This document shows, piece by piece, positions 23,348-30,360 of a stretch of 64,000 nucleotides of DNA (position 1 is its first letter; each line of letters begins with the position of its first letter). Both the position numbers and the translations under genes were made by a program. The notes under the pieces are model-generated. The model did not search any database. It was not told the origin of the DNA and saw only the letters and a list, made by a program, of their open reading frames with translations. This DNA is from a virus. The stretch is from the IMG/VR virus record IMGVR_UViG_3300025941_000015, positions 41,627-105,626 of that record; one strand, given 5' to 3'.

Positions 23348-23382
23348 TTGGAACGGCGTTGTGCACCGTGTACGCTGTTCAC
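23348..23382 (+). promoter_or_regulatory. Leaderless cassette promoter for the helicase
   Basis: TTGGAA (23348-23353), 17 bases, TACGCT (23371-23376), six bases, ATG 23383; AACGGCGTT in the spacer and GAGGAATCTC upstream at about 23329. Confidence 0.75.
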
Positions 23383-24912
23383 ATGACCTTCACCACCACC
23401 GAAACCCGCTCCGCCCTCGGCGCCCTCGCCGACATCATCATGCCGCACCTCGCCGGTCAGGCCGTCAGCATCCCCACGGGCCTCGCCCACATGTCCTCGG
23501 CGCACGACGCTGAGCTGGTCGGCCACCCGCTCGCATCGGTGCTCTTCCCCTACCAGCGCGCAGGCGTGGCCTACGCCCTCAAGGCACGCCGTGCCATGAT
23601 CGGTCACGGCATGGGCCTCGGCAAGACCATCCAGGCCATCGCCACGCTCATGGCCAGCGACAGCTACCCGGCCGTCGTCGTCGTGCCGCCGAACCTCGCG
23701 CTCAACTGGGTCCGCGAGTTCGCGAAGTGGGCGCCCTCGATCACGACGGCCCGCCTCACCGGCCAGACCCCTGGCTCGATCCCCGACGTCGACGTGCTCA
23801 TCATCGGTGACTCGGTCGTCGCCCACTGGGCCGACACGATCATCGCCCACGGTCCCCGCGCCCTCGTGATCGACGAGTCGCAGCGGATGAAGAACCGCAG
23901 CGCCAAGCGGACGAAGGCGGTGCTGGAGATCAGCCGCAAGCTCCCGGCCGATGCCATCGTGCTCGCCCTGACCGGCACGGCCGTCAAGGCCAACCACGGC
24001 GAGCTGCTCCCGCAGATCGAGATCCTCGGCGTCACCGACCTCTTCGGCGGCACGTTCGAGTACCTCAACCGCTACTACCCCAAGGTCGGCCGCTTCGACC
24101 GCGAGAACCGCAACGGCCTGGAGCTGTTCAATCGCATGAGCGATTCGTTCTACGCACGCCTGCAGTTCGAGGACGTGGCCTACCAGATGGGCGACAGCGC
24201 GCCGCAGGGTGTCATCCGGGTGCCGCTCGCCGTCGAGCTGGAAGGCAAGGCCGGTCGTGACTACACGAAGGCTCGTGACAACCTCCGCTCGTACCTCATC
24301 GAGACCCGCGGCGAGCGCGCCGCCAACAGCGCCATGCGCGCTGAGGCCCTCGCCCAGCTCGGTGTGCTGCGTCAGCTCATCGGCCTGGCCAAGGTCATCC
24401 CGACCGCCGCTCACGTGCGCAACCTCGTCGAGGACGGCGAGCAGGTCATCGTGTTCGCATGGCACCGCGCCGTGGTCGACGAGCTGGTCGAGGCCATCAG
24501 CGCCTTCACCACGGTCGGCAAGGTCTACGGCTCGATGAAGGTTGAGAACGTCGAGGCTGCCAAGGAGCGCTTCCAGGCCGGGACCGACCGGGTCATCGTC
24601 CTCAACATCGAGGCGGGCTCGGTTGGCCACACGCTGACCGCCGCAGCGAACGTGGTCTTCTGCGAGTACGCCTGGAGCCCCTCGGACATGCAGCAGGCTG
24701 AGGCCCGCTCGAACCGCATCGGCCAGACCCGCAAGGTCGTCAGCCACTGGCTGATGGGAGCCAACGGTGTGCAGACGATCGACGAGCGCCTCGTCGAGAT
24801 CCTCAACGACAAGGCCCTCATCACTGGCACACTGCTCGACGGCAAGGGTGAGACCATGGTCGACAGCGACTCGATCACCGACGCCCTGCTCGATTGGGCA
24901 GAGAACGGCTGA
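23383..24912 (+). CDS. SNF2-family DNA helicase/translocase, 509 aa
   Basis: An SF2 ATPase of the SNF2/SMARCAL1-like type. Walker A GMGLGKT (76-82), Walker B DESQ (164-167), motif III LTGTA (about 197-201), motif V region with EAGSVGHTLT, and motif VI QAEARSNRIGQ (about 438-448). It is a compact version with both RecA lobes and no accessory nuclease. Likely remodels DNA-protein complexes or replication forks in phage replication. It has its own leaderless cassette and a terminator, so it is regulated alone. Confidence 0.9.
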   Translation: MTFTTTETRSALGALADIIMPHLAGQAVSIPTGLAHMSSAHDAELVGHPLASVLFPYQRAGVAYALKARRAMIGHGMGLGKTIQAIATLMASDSYPAVVVVPPNLALNWVREFAKWAPSITTARLTGQTPGSIPDVDVLIIGDSVVAHWADTIIAHGPRALVIDESQRMKNRSAKRTKAVLEISRKLPADAIVLALTGTAVKANHGELLPQIEILGVTDLFGGTFEYLNRYYPKVGRFDRENRNGLELFNRMSDSFYARLQFEDVAYQMGDSAPQGVIRVPLAVELEGKAGRDYTKARDNLRSYLIETRGERAANSAMRAEALAQLGVLRQLIGLAKVIPTAAHVRNLVEDGEQVIVFAWHRAVVDELVEAISAFTTVGKVYGSMKVENVEAAKERFQAGTDRVIVLNIEAGSVGHTLTAAANVVFCEYAWSPSDMQQAEARSNRIGQTRKVVSHWLMGANGVQTIDERLVEILNDKALITGTLLDGKGETMVDSDSITDALLDWAENG

Positions 24913-24929
24913 GGCATCATGGTCACCAC

Positions 24930-24953
24930 GAGGGGCGCCACTCGGCGCCCCTC
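24930..24953 (+). terminator. Ten-bp terminator hairpin after the helicase
   Basis: GAGGGGCGCC and GGCGCCCCTC with a four-base loop, 18 bases past the helicase stop. Confidence 0.75.
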
Positions 24954-24975
24954 TCCCATCGCGAGAGGAACGAAC

Positions 24976-25224
24976 ATGAGAGAACGACGAAACCAAGTCA
25001 TCGACAGGTACAACGCAGCTCGACTGCTGCGACGGTTCGAGATCACGGGCATGACCCTCGGGGCGCTCGCATTCATCGTGGGCACGGCGCTCACCGCGCT
25101 GGCCGGACCGGGCGAGGACGACAGGTGGAACAGCAACACCGCGCTGGTGGCTGGGATCCTCATCATCAGCGGGCCGCTGTTCGCGCTGTGGCTCCTGTGG
25201 ACGATGGAGGACGGGGAGCGATGA
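24976..25224 (+). CDS. Two-TM membrane protein, 82 aa
   Basis: ATG 24976 behind GAGAGGAACG. Basic N-terminus (about 25 residues), TM1 about 27-45, short loop, TM2 about 54-73. Could be a small holin-like or membrane-regulating protein; no lysis gene is adjacent, so I leave it unassigned. Confidence 0.65.
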   Translation: MRERRNQVIDRYNAARLLRRFEITGMTLGALAFIVGTALTALAGPGEDDRWNSNTALVAGILIISGPLFALWLLWTMEDGER

Positions 25225-25688
25225 GGCTCTACCTCGACATCGACGGTGTGATCACCGCCGACCCCAGCTCGTTCGAGGGCATCGAGTCGTTCGGTGTGGG
25301 GGACCACCCCGCGGCAGCCATGATCGACTGGCACCCCGCGCTGTTCGGCGAGATCGCCGACCGCTTCGAGATCGTGTGGGCCACGTCGTGGATCTGTGCA
25401 CCGGCTGAGCTGACGCGCCTGGAGCATGCGCTCAATGTGCAGTGCCCGCGAGTCGACCTCACGTACGAGGAGTACATCAGCACTCACAACGCACGCTCGT
25501 GCGGCAAGCTGCGCGCCGTGCGTCGTCACTTCGAGGCCGACCCCGCGCCGTTCATCTGGGCGGACGATCACATGGGGCTGCTCGATCGCATCTGGGCCAG
25601 CGAGGTGGGCGGGTACGCCATCGCGCCGTCGTACGACGAGGGCGGCCTGTACGCGCTGCTCGACGTGTTGGAGGTCATGTGCTCATGA
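25221..25688 (+). CDS. HAD-family phosphatase-like protein, 155 aa
   Basis: Opens with LYLDIDGVI: D6 and D8 are the nucleophile and acid/base of HAD motif I. ATSW (about 54-57) fits motif II and WADDH (about 114-118) motif IV. Belongs to the small HAD hydrolases often found in actinophages; substrate unknown. ATGA overlaps on both sides. Confidence 0.8.
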   Translation: MRLYLDIDGVITADPSSFEGIESFGVGDHPAAAMIDWHPALFGEIADRFEIVWATSWICAPAELTRLEHALNVQCPRVDLTYEEYISTHNARSCGKLRAVRRHFEADPAPFIWADDHMGLLDRIWASEVGGYAIAPSYDEGGLYALLDVLEVMCS

Positions 25689-25990
25689 CCAAGGCGGAGC
25701 GGCAGACAGGGCGCACCACGCGCATGTTGAAGCTGGCTCTCGTCCGCAGGCAGACCGCGCCCGTGCGCATCGTGGTGCTCAACGCGGCGATGATCAAGGT
25801 GTGCCTACGCATGGAGCCGGAGCTGAGGCACAACGACTTCGTTGTGATCTCACGAGACCTCGATCACCGGCTGCGCGGCATGCGCAGTCAGTCACAGGTG
25901 TTCGTCGACCATGCAGTGTGGGAGCAAGCCTCGACCAGGGATCTCAAACGGCTGCGCGCCGTGCTCCGGCTGATGGACGTGCGCCCATGA
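25685..25990 (+). CDS. P-loop-like small protein, 101 aa
   Basis: Begins with RQTGRTTRML, a degenerate P-loop-like turn seen in small phage NTPase-like proteins, followed by two strands and helices. It lacks the Lys of a true Walker A, so ATPase activity is doubtful. Confidence 0.6.
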   Translation: MTKAERQTGRTTRMLKLALVRRQTAPVRIVVLNAAMIKVCLRMEPELRHNDFVVISRDLDHRLRGMRSQSQVFVDHAVWEQASTRDLKRLRAVLRLMDVRP

Positions 25991-26256
25991 CCGCGCTGCA
26001 CGATGCGATCGACAAGCTCGACGGGCTGCGCCGGATCCCAGGCACGTGGTCACAGCTCATCACGAACGCCTCGAACGACGGCACGCCGTTGTGGTCCCTC
26101 TCATGCAAGTACGGGCCGGAGCATCGGAGCGTGCACTACTCATCAACAGATCTGCTCGAAGTGGTCACCAACCTGGAGACGCACCTCGGGCACCAAGGGC
26201 TCACACCAGAGCAACCAACCCCAACCAAGTACAAACTGAAACGGAGCACAACATGA
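25987..26256 (+). CDS. Hypothetical protein, 89 aa
   Basis: ATGA overlaps at both ends. Alpha-beta protein with Trp/His; unknown function. Confidence 0.6.
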   Translation: MTALHDAIDKLDGLRRIPGTWSQLITNASNDGTPLWSLSCKYGPEHRSVHYSSTDLLEVVTNLETHLGHQGLTPEQPTPTKYKLKRSTT

Positions 26257-26402
26257 TCAAGATCAAAGTCACCGGGTACCTCTACGTCGAGGACGACGAG
26301 GCTGACCTCGAACACGACAGCGGTCTCACACAGGAAGCGTTCGACGACTACAGCGAGCAGTTCCCGCTCGACGACCTCACCTTCGAGGTCGCCCCGGCAT
26401 GA
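26253..26402 (+). CDS. Small acidic protein, 49 aa
   Basis: ATG 26253, ATGA overlap. First strand MIKIKVTGYLYV, then Asp/Glu-rich helix. Unknown function. Confidence 0.6.
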   Translation: MIKIKVTGYLYVEDDEADLEHDSGLTQEAFDDYSEQFPLDDLTFEVAPA

Positions 26403-26716
26403 CCTACACGACGTGGAAGCGAGGGCTACGGGCGGGCACGCGCCTGTTCGTCGAGAACCATCGACGGCCGTGGCTCTCGCGCCACGTCGTTGTCGTGTCA
26501 GTGAGCAAGCGCCACATCGAGGTTGACACTGTGGACGGCAGCTATCCCCGCGCCCGCATCGCTCTGCCCGCTGCGAGCTTCACCTCGATGAAGGACAACG
26601 TGTGCACGATCCTCGCCGATCACGACGGGCCCCGCTTCAACATTGAGCGTGGCAAGATCAGCTCATCGTTGTTGCTCGCCGGTCAGCCACTGCTGAGCAT
26701 CGAGCTGCTGCAGTGA
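26399..26716 (+). CDS. Hypothetical protein, 105 aa
   Basis: ATGA overlap. Beta-rich basic protein, possibly an SH3-like or OB-like barrel. Unknown function. Confidence 0.6.
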   Translation: MTYTTWKRGLRAGTRLFVENHRRPWLSRHVVVVSVSKRHIEVDTVDGSYPRARIALPAASFTSMKDNVCTILADHDGPRFNIERGKISSSLLLAGQPLLSIELLQ

Positions 26717-26904
26717 GAGACGCACGATTCCACCTCGCATGGCTGATGTGGTGCTACCAGCAGGGCTACACCGCGCCGGAGGACCGCGAGGGCGGCATGG
26801 GCAACTGGCTGCTGCGTGACCCCACGCTGCTCGTCGAGGAGGACGCCATCGAGCGTGAGCATCTGCTCGCCATGGCCGACGAGATCCTCGCACTGCTGCA
26901 GTGA
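26713..26904 (+). CDS. Hypothetical protein, 63 aa
   Basis: Starts at GTG in a GTGA overlap. Helical with Trp and acidic residues. Unknown function. Confidence 0.6.
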   Translation: MRDARFHLAWLMWCYQQGYTAPEDREGGMGNWLLRDPTLLVEEDAIEREHLLAMADEILALLQ

Positions 26905-26996
26905 AGCTCCCCAGTGACGGCACGCTCCACGCCATCACACATCTCATCATCGCTGTGTGGCTGCTCGTCCTCACGTACGTCGTGACTCGAAGCTGA
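26901..26996 (+). CDS. Single-TM mini-protein, 31 aa
   Basis: Starts at GTG 26901 in a GTGA overlap and stops at TGA 26994-26996. About 18 hydrophobic residues (ITHLIIAVWLLVLTYVVT) form one TM helix. The overlap and composition support a real small membrane protein at the end of the operon. Confidence 0.5.
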   Translation: MKLPSDGTLHAITHLIIAVWLLVLTYVVTRS

Positions 26997-26997
26997 G

Positions 26998-27351
26998 TCA
27001 CAGGCCCATGCGATGGGCCACGTGCACGTACGGGTAGACATCGACGTTGTGCCACGCCTGTCGACGCCCCGCCACCAGCTCGGCATCGAGGCCGAACCGA
27101 TCGACCGCATCGAGCACGAGCACTGGAGCATCGGTGCGATGCACGTGAGCGAGGCGCTCCATGCTGCCCGACGCCCACTTGAGGCCCCGGTGCGTGATCC
27201 ACCGATTCATGCGCCCCGCCGCATCGATGATGTCGTCGTACTTGCCCAGCTCGAAGTCGCCCTCGATGGTGGTGACATTCACGTGGTATCGGCCGTCGCC
27301 GTTCGGGCCGCAGTCATGCAGCAGGGTGAGCGTTGCGTTGTGGTTTGTCAT
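26998..27351 (-). CDS. Minus-strand hypothetical protein, 117 aa
   Basis: Convergent with the rightward operon, ending one base after its last stop. ATG 27351 (minus strand) is preferred; a GTG three bases upstream is possible. Has a beta-rich first half (NATLTLLHDCG, YHVNVTTIEGDFEL), then a Trp-containing helix. No family recognised. One of three minus-strand genes in the window. Confidence 0.65.
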   Translation of the reverse strand: MTNHNATLTLLHDCGPNGDGRYHVNVTTIEGDFELGKYDDIIDAAGRMNRWITHRGLKWASGSMERLAHVHRTDAPVLVLDAVDRFGLDAELVAGRRQAWHNVDVYPYVHVAHRMGL

Positions 27352-27354
27352 CAC

Positions 27355-27833
27355 CTACTACAAGGAGCGCTCGACCTCGAAGTGTCAAAGCTCTTGGGAG
27401 AAACTTCAGATTGCTGCTACCCTCCCGCAACAGCGATGCCCCGTAAGGTGCGCACCGTTCCAAGGGTCGGCAAACGTGGGTTCAACTCCCATGACCTCGG
27501 TACGGGTCATCGTGAGTGGAGGCATCCACCGGGTCACCAGGCTCGTCGAGGTGGGTAGGCAGAAGGCTTAGCGGCCCGACACCTGGCACCTCGACGACCT
27601 GTCCGGTTGGTATGCCGAATCGGCGGCCCGCTCCAAGCTCGAATCCATGGAGTCAAGAGAGAGCACAGCATGGCCACTCCCACTGCAGTGCCGTTGTGCA
27701 ACACCAGTGCAGTCGAGGAGCTGTGCGTGTACGTGCTACCGGCTGTGAGCCATGTGCCGTATGCCTGGGCTCAGTCCGGCTCGCCCCCACGTCAGAGGCC
27801 CTTTCCGTCGTACGCAGCGCCCCGACGGCCCGC
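27355..27833. other. Gene-poor, hairpin-rich region
   Basis: No convincing coding sequence on either strand. It contains many inverted repeats: the long stem 27433-27445/27501-27513, a T-arm-like hairpin at 27475-27493, GTGGA/TCCAC at 27516-27529, an 11-bp stem at 27543-27597, GCCG/CGGC at 27613-27623 and CACTGCAGTG at about 27681. The density suggests structured RNA. Confidence 0.5.
27433..27597 (+). ncRNA. Candidate structured RNA with T-arm-like hairpin and pseudoknot
   Basis: GCGATGCCCCGTA (27433-27445) pairs with TACGGGTCATCGT (27501-27513) except for one mismatch, enclosing CGTGGG-TTCAACT-CCCATG (27475-27493), which looks like a tRNA T-arm. Downstream CCAGG (27537-27541), an 11-base strand (27543-27553), CCTGG (27582-27586) and its 11-base partner (27587-27597) are ordered as in an H-type pseudoknot. 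The T-arm is not followed by a matching acceptor strand, so this is not a normal tRNA. Strand and ends are inferred. Confidence 0.35.
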
Positions 27834-27845
27834 TACAGTGCCCCC
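27834..27845 (+). promoter_or_regulatory. Leaderless -10 promoter for 27846-28052
   Basis: TACAGT (27834-27839), six bases, ATG 27846; no ribosome binding site. Confidence 0.5.
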
Positions 27846-28052
27846 ATGCCCATCACCATCATCACCAGCCACCACCAGCTCGAACGAGACCATCTGAGCG
27901 ATGAGGAGATCGCCGTGCACGCCCCACACCGGGTGCGCTGTTTGAGCTGCCCCAGCACACCGCTGATGACCATCGCTGTTGCACAAGAGCACTGTGCCAA
28001 GCCGCCCCGCAACCCCACTCCCACGCTCCACCGGCTGTTCACCATCGCCTGA
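27846..28052 (+). CDS. Small His/Cys protein, 68 aa
   Basis: Isolated gene with a leaderless promoter. It contains His-rich first 30 residues, CLSC (about 33-36) and a later Cys, a possible metal site. Unknown function. The start is fixed by the promoter; upstream in-frame codons belong to the structured region. Confidence 0.6.
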   Translation: MPITIITSHHQLERDHLSDEEIAVHAPHRVRCLSCPSTPLMTIAVAQEHCAKPPRNPTPTLHRLFTIA

Positions 28053-28239
28053 GTACGGGCCTCCCCGTGCATAGGTGTTGCAGCTACCATGGCAACGCTG
28101 TTGCACAAGACCTGTGTGATCCCCGTATCACCACAGGGTGCGGGAGGATACCAGCAGGGCGTGCCGAACACAACGTCGTTGCAGTGTGACGTCTGACCTA
28201 CGCAACGACGTTGTGATCCAGCCGCCTGCACGGTAGCCT
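28053..28239. promoter_or_regulatory. Promoter/operator hub with outward-facing promoters
   Basis: Three operator-like palindromes (CAACGCTGTTG about 28092, CAACGTCGTTG about 28171, CAACGACGTTG about 28203). Rightward promoter TTGTGA (28211-28216), 17 bases, TAGCCT (28234-28239). Leftward promoter TTGTGT, 17 bases, TATCCT (complement of 28145-28150, -35 at 28168-28173). Neither is followed by a plausible gene in its direction. Confidence 0.45.
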
Positions 28240-28314
28240 ACCCCCCCACCGCTTAACCGATCTGACGCCAGCCGGGCGGGCCAGGTCACCCTCAGTCGTA
28301 AAGGCCCTTCAACC

Positions 28315-28752
28315 CTATTCCTCGTACTCAAGAGCAACGGAGTTGTCGTACTCAAGCCCCAACAAGGCCATACGCTCCTGGTGCTTCTCCCAATACCACT
28401 CCACTGCATCGTCGTAGTCGTTGAAGTGCTTCTCGATACGCCGCCCGTCTGGCCACCGCAGGCGACAGCGCCAACGGCCCTTGTGCCACCCAACATTCGG
28501 TGTTTCCACTGAAACGCTGTTGAGCTGGTTGTGGCGATCGCCCCCTATACGCAGGTTGCGCCTCCGGTTGTCCAGCGTGTTCTTGTTGATGTGGTCGACC
28601 ACGTCACCCGGCTGGGCGCCCATGATGTGCCGGTGGAGGTACACCATCTTGCCGTTCAAGCGCCTTACGGCATAGCGGTAGCTCTTCCCATGGCGCCCAA
28701 ACTCGCAGATGTACCAGCCTGTGAGGTCAATATCCGGGTCGGCAACGATCAT
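28315..28752 (-). CDS. HNH endonuclease with AP2-like C-terminus, 145 aa
   Basis: On the minus strand. LHRHIMG and DHINKNTLDNRRRNLRIG form the HNH motif (H, N and second N-containing helix), followed by the GWHKGRWRCRLRWPDGRRIEK-type beta segment that resembles an AP2/ERF-like DNA-binding repeat and a Trp-rich helix. These are free-standing homing endonucleases common in phages. It is inserted against the direction of its neighbours. Confidence 0.9.
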   Translation of the reverse strand: MIVADPDIDLTGWYICEFGRHGKSYRYAVRRLNGKMVYLHRHIMGAQPGDVVDHINKNTLDNRRRNLRIGGDRHNQLNSVSVETPNVGWHKGRWRCRLRWPDGRRIEKHFNDYDDAVEWYWEKHQERMALLGLEYDNSVALEYEE

Positions 28753-28816
28753 GTCGAAAGGGTAGCAGCGCAGGGGCTGTAACAGCGTTGTGGCTGGCCG
28801 CCCATCGTGCTACCCT
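28753..28816. promoter_or_regulatory. Divergent promoters sharing one operator
   Basis: Leftward: TACCCT (complement of 28759-28764), six bases, then the HNH start at 28752 (leaderless). Rightward: TTGTGG (28788-28793), 17 bases, TACCCT (28811-28816). AACAGCGTT at 28781-28789 lies between and could control both. Confidence 0.6.
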
Positions 28817-28842
28817 CCTCCCTCTACCAAGGAGGATCAGCA

Positions 28843-29103
28843 GTGGAAGCGCACATCAGTACCTACGGCACCGAGGCGGGGAGCACTCAGCACTGGCAGT
28901 TGTTCGTCGACGGCCTGTTCATTGCCGAAACGTCGGTACCGGAGCATCTGGTGGTGTTCCAGCGCATTGCTGATGTGGTCAATGTTGGAGCCTGTACCTG
29001 TCAGCCGTACTGGCCTGTCGGCCATCCGAACCACATCTGCACCTGTGGGGCGTTTGTGAGCAACAGCGTTGAATCTGGCGGCACGGCGAACCATGGGGCA
29101 TGA
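28843..29103 (+). CDS. Cys-containing hypothetical protein, 86 aa
   Basis: Starts at GTG 28843, six to seven bases after AAGGAGG. Beta-rich; CTCQ and CTCG near residues 50 and 70 give a possible zinc site. An AACAGCGTT operator core also lies inside the gene at 29061-29069. Function unknown. Confidence 0.65.
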   Translation: MEAHISTYGTEAGSTQHWQLFVDGLFIAETSVPEHLVVFQRIADVVNVGACTCQPYWPVGHPNHICTCGAFVSNSVESGGTANHGA

Positions 29104-29251
29104 ATGGGTCGATTTCACCGTGCGGGCGAAGCTCTCACGACACAACTCCGCTCAGGACGACTTCGACGACGAGCGGTGGGCCGAATTGCGCCGTTTGATC
29201 GAGGAGCTGTGCAAGCAGTTCACTGATATTGACGCAGAGGCGTACTCATGA
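29093..29251 (+). CDS. Hypothetical protein, 52 aa
   Basis: ATG 29093 overlaps the previous gene. Charged helical protein, acidic C-terminus; ATGA overlap with the next gene. Unknown function. Confidence 0.55.
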   Translation: MGHEWVDFTVRAKLSRHNSAQDDFDDERWAELRRLIEELCKQFTDIDAEAYS

Positions 29252-29529
29252 GCGTGCAGTGCCACGGAACCACCAGTCAGGGGCGCTGTCGTCGTCAGGC
29301 CGAAGAGGGTTCAATTACCTGCCATCTGCACGAGCACCACGACGTCCGTGGTGCGTACGAGTTGAAGACGAATACGGAGATCCGGCGGCCCGGTGAAGTG
29401 GCTATCGGCGTATTCGGCGGCAAGCCGGACGGATTCGCCTGGGTGTCGGCCGACAAGGCTCGGGCCTTCGCTATGGAGCTGTTGCGGGCGGCTCGCGACG
29501 CCGATGACTACGCTCAGGGGCTCCCATGA
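29248..29529 (+). CDS. Cys/His hypothetical protein, 93 aa
   Basis: N-terminal CHGTTSQGRCRR and CHLHEHH segments form a plausible zinc site (as in small phage zinc proteins that begin with C-x8-C), then a beta-alpha region with GVFGGK. Unknown function. Confidence 0.65.
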   Translation: MSVQCHGTTSQGRCRRQAEEGSITCHLHEHHDVRGAYELKTNTEIRRPGEVAIGVFGGKPDGFAWVSADKARAFAMELLRAARDADDYAQGLP

Positions 29530-29678
29530 CCGAACGGCATTGCAAGTGGTGCGGTATCCGGCTGCCGTGGTGGCGCTGGAGGAACTGTCGAGACTGCCAC
29601 TTCGATCTTGTGTTCGACCGCTCGTCCCCCACTCACCGCAAGAACGCCCGCTACCCGTCAGTAACGGACGAACCATGA
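29526..29678 (+). CDS. Small zinc-finger protein, 50 aa
   Basis: ATG 29526, ATGA overlaps at both ends. CKWC (6-9) and CRDC (20-23) make a compact treble-clef-like site. Ends with RYPSVTDE, encoded by an 18-base repeat that also occurs in two other genes. Confidence 0.65.
   Translation: MTERHCKWCGIRLPWWRWRNCRDCHFDLVFDRSSPTHRKNARYPSVTDEP
29652..29669 (+). repeat. In-gene repeat, copy 1 (RYPSVT)
   Basis: TACCCGTCAGTAACGGAC; read in the host gene's frame as YPSVTD after an Arg codon. See the copies at 29825 and 34574. Confidence 0.7.
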
Positions 29679-30097
29679 TCACGGCGACCATCCACGACGA
29701 CTACAACGGATCAGGCCGAGTAACCCAAGTGCGCGTCGGCAACGTCATCGTCTGGACTTGGGCCTGGCACGTCGATGGCCCACCATCAGCCGACCTCGCC
29801 GACCTGCTCAACACACTTGCCCGTTACCCGTCAGTAACGGACCAAGCCACACACAACACCGAGGAGTACTACGGCTTCGAGCCGGGTCAGAAGGTAGGAG
29901 AAGTCATGACCGGACCAGAAGGCTTCGTGGACGACGATCCACGAGGCGTGCCCACCGAGCTGCTGCAAGCATGGTGGCACGAGACGATCGACAACATGTT
30001 CAACGACGGGCTGCTGCCGTTGCGCATGATCTGTGACAACAAGGCGGGCAACCGCATGAGCATCAGCTACATGGCACCAGAGGAAGAGGAAGAATGA
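29675..30097 (+). CDS. Hypothetical protein, 140 aa
   Basis: ATG 29675, ATGA overlap. Beta-rich N-terminus, helical acidic C-terminus ending in a Glu run. It carries the second RYPSVT repeat (residues about 50-55). Unknown function. Confidence 0.65.
   Translation: MITATIHDDYNGSGRVTQVRVGNVIVWTWAWHVDGPPSADLADLLNTLARYPSVTDQATHNTEEYYGFEPGQKVGEVMTGPEGFVDDDPRGVPTELLQAWWHETIDNMFNDGLLPLRMICDNKAGNRMSISYMAPEEEEE
29825..29842 (+). repeat. In-gene repeat, copy 2 (RYPSVT)
   Basis: Identical 18 bases to copy 1, 173 bases downstream, again in frame as YPSVTD. Confidence 0.7.
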
Positions 30098-30360
30098 GCA
30101 AGGACGTGAACATCACCAGCGAGAGCGGTAAGCGGGTGACGATCGAGCGCAACGTCGTTTCCAACACGGAGCACGCCGTCTACCGGTCGGAGATCGGTGT
30201 GTGGCCCGACGACAAGCCCTCCCAGCGCGCCTGGGCGCTCTCGGTCGTGACACAGAAGCTGATCCCGCTGTTCAAGACCGATGACGACCTGAGTGAGCTG
30301 TTCGAGGCCGCTGAGCGGATCGTGGAGTGGGTAGAGAACGGGAAGGAAGAGGAATCGTGA
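30094..30360 (+). CDS. Hypothetical protein, 88 aa
   Basis: ATGA overlap. N-terminal beta hairpins, C-terminal acidic helix with Trp. Unknown function. Confidence 0.65.
   Translation: MSKDVNITSESGKRVTIERNVVSNTEHAVYRSEIGVWPDDKPSQRAWALSVVTQKLIPLFKTDDDLSELFEAAERIVEWVENGKEEES

Noticed and set aside
7404-23382. CRISPR array from the regularly repeated 40-bp blocks
   Set aside because: The repeats are separated by whole genes of variable length and each ends in a start codon; they are promoters.
22885-24996. Minus-strand open frame of about 700 codons opposite the SNF2 helicase
   Set aside because: High GC makes long antisense frames common; the plus strand carries clear helicase motifs.
27475-27500. 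Canonical tRNA at the T-arm-like hairpin
   Set aside because: No acceptor, D or anticodon stems fit upstream, and GACCTCG has no partner at the normal distance. Kept only as a structured-RNA candidate.
27013-27558. Plus-strand open frame of 181 codons
   Set aside because: It covers the antisense of a better minus-strand gene and then the hairpin-rich region; no start signal.
27846-27863. His-tag-like run of CAT/CAC codons at the start of the small gene
   Set aside because: In the frame used, the run reads mostly Ile/Thr/Ser/His; it is natural sequence and not a vector tag.
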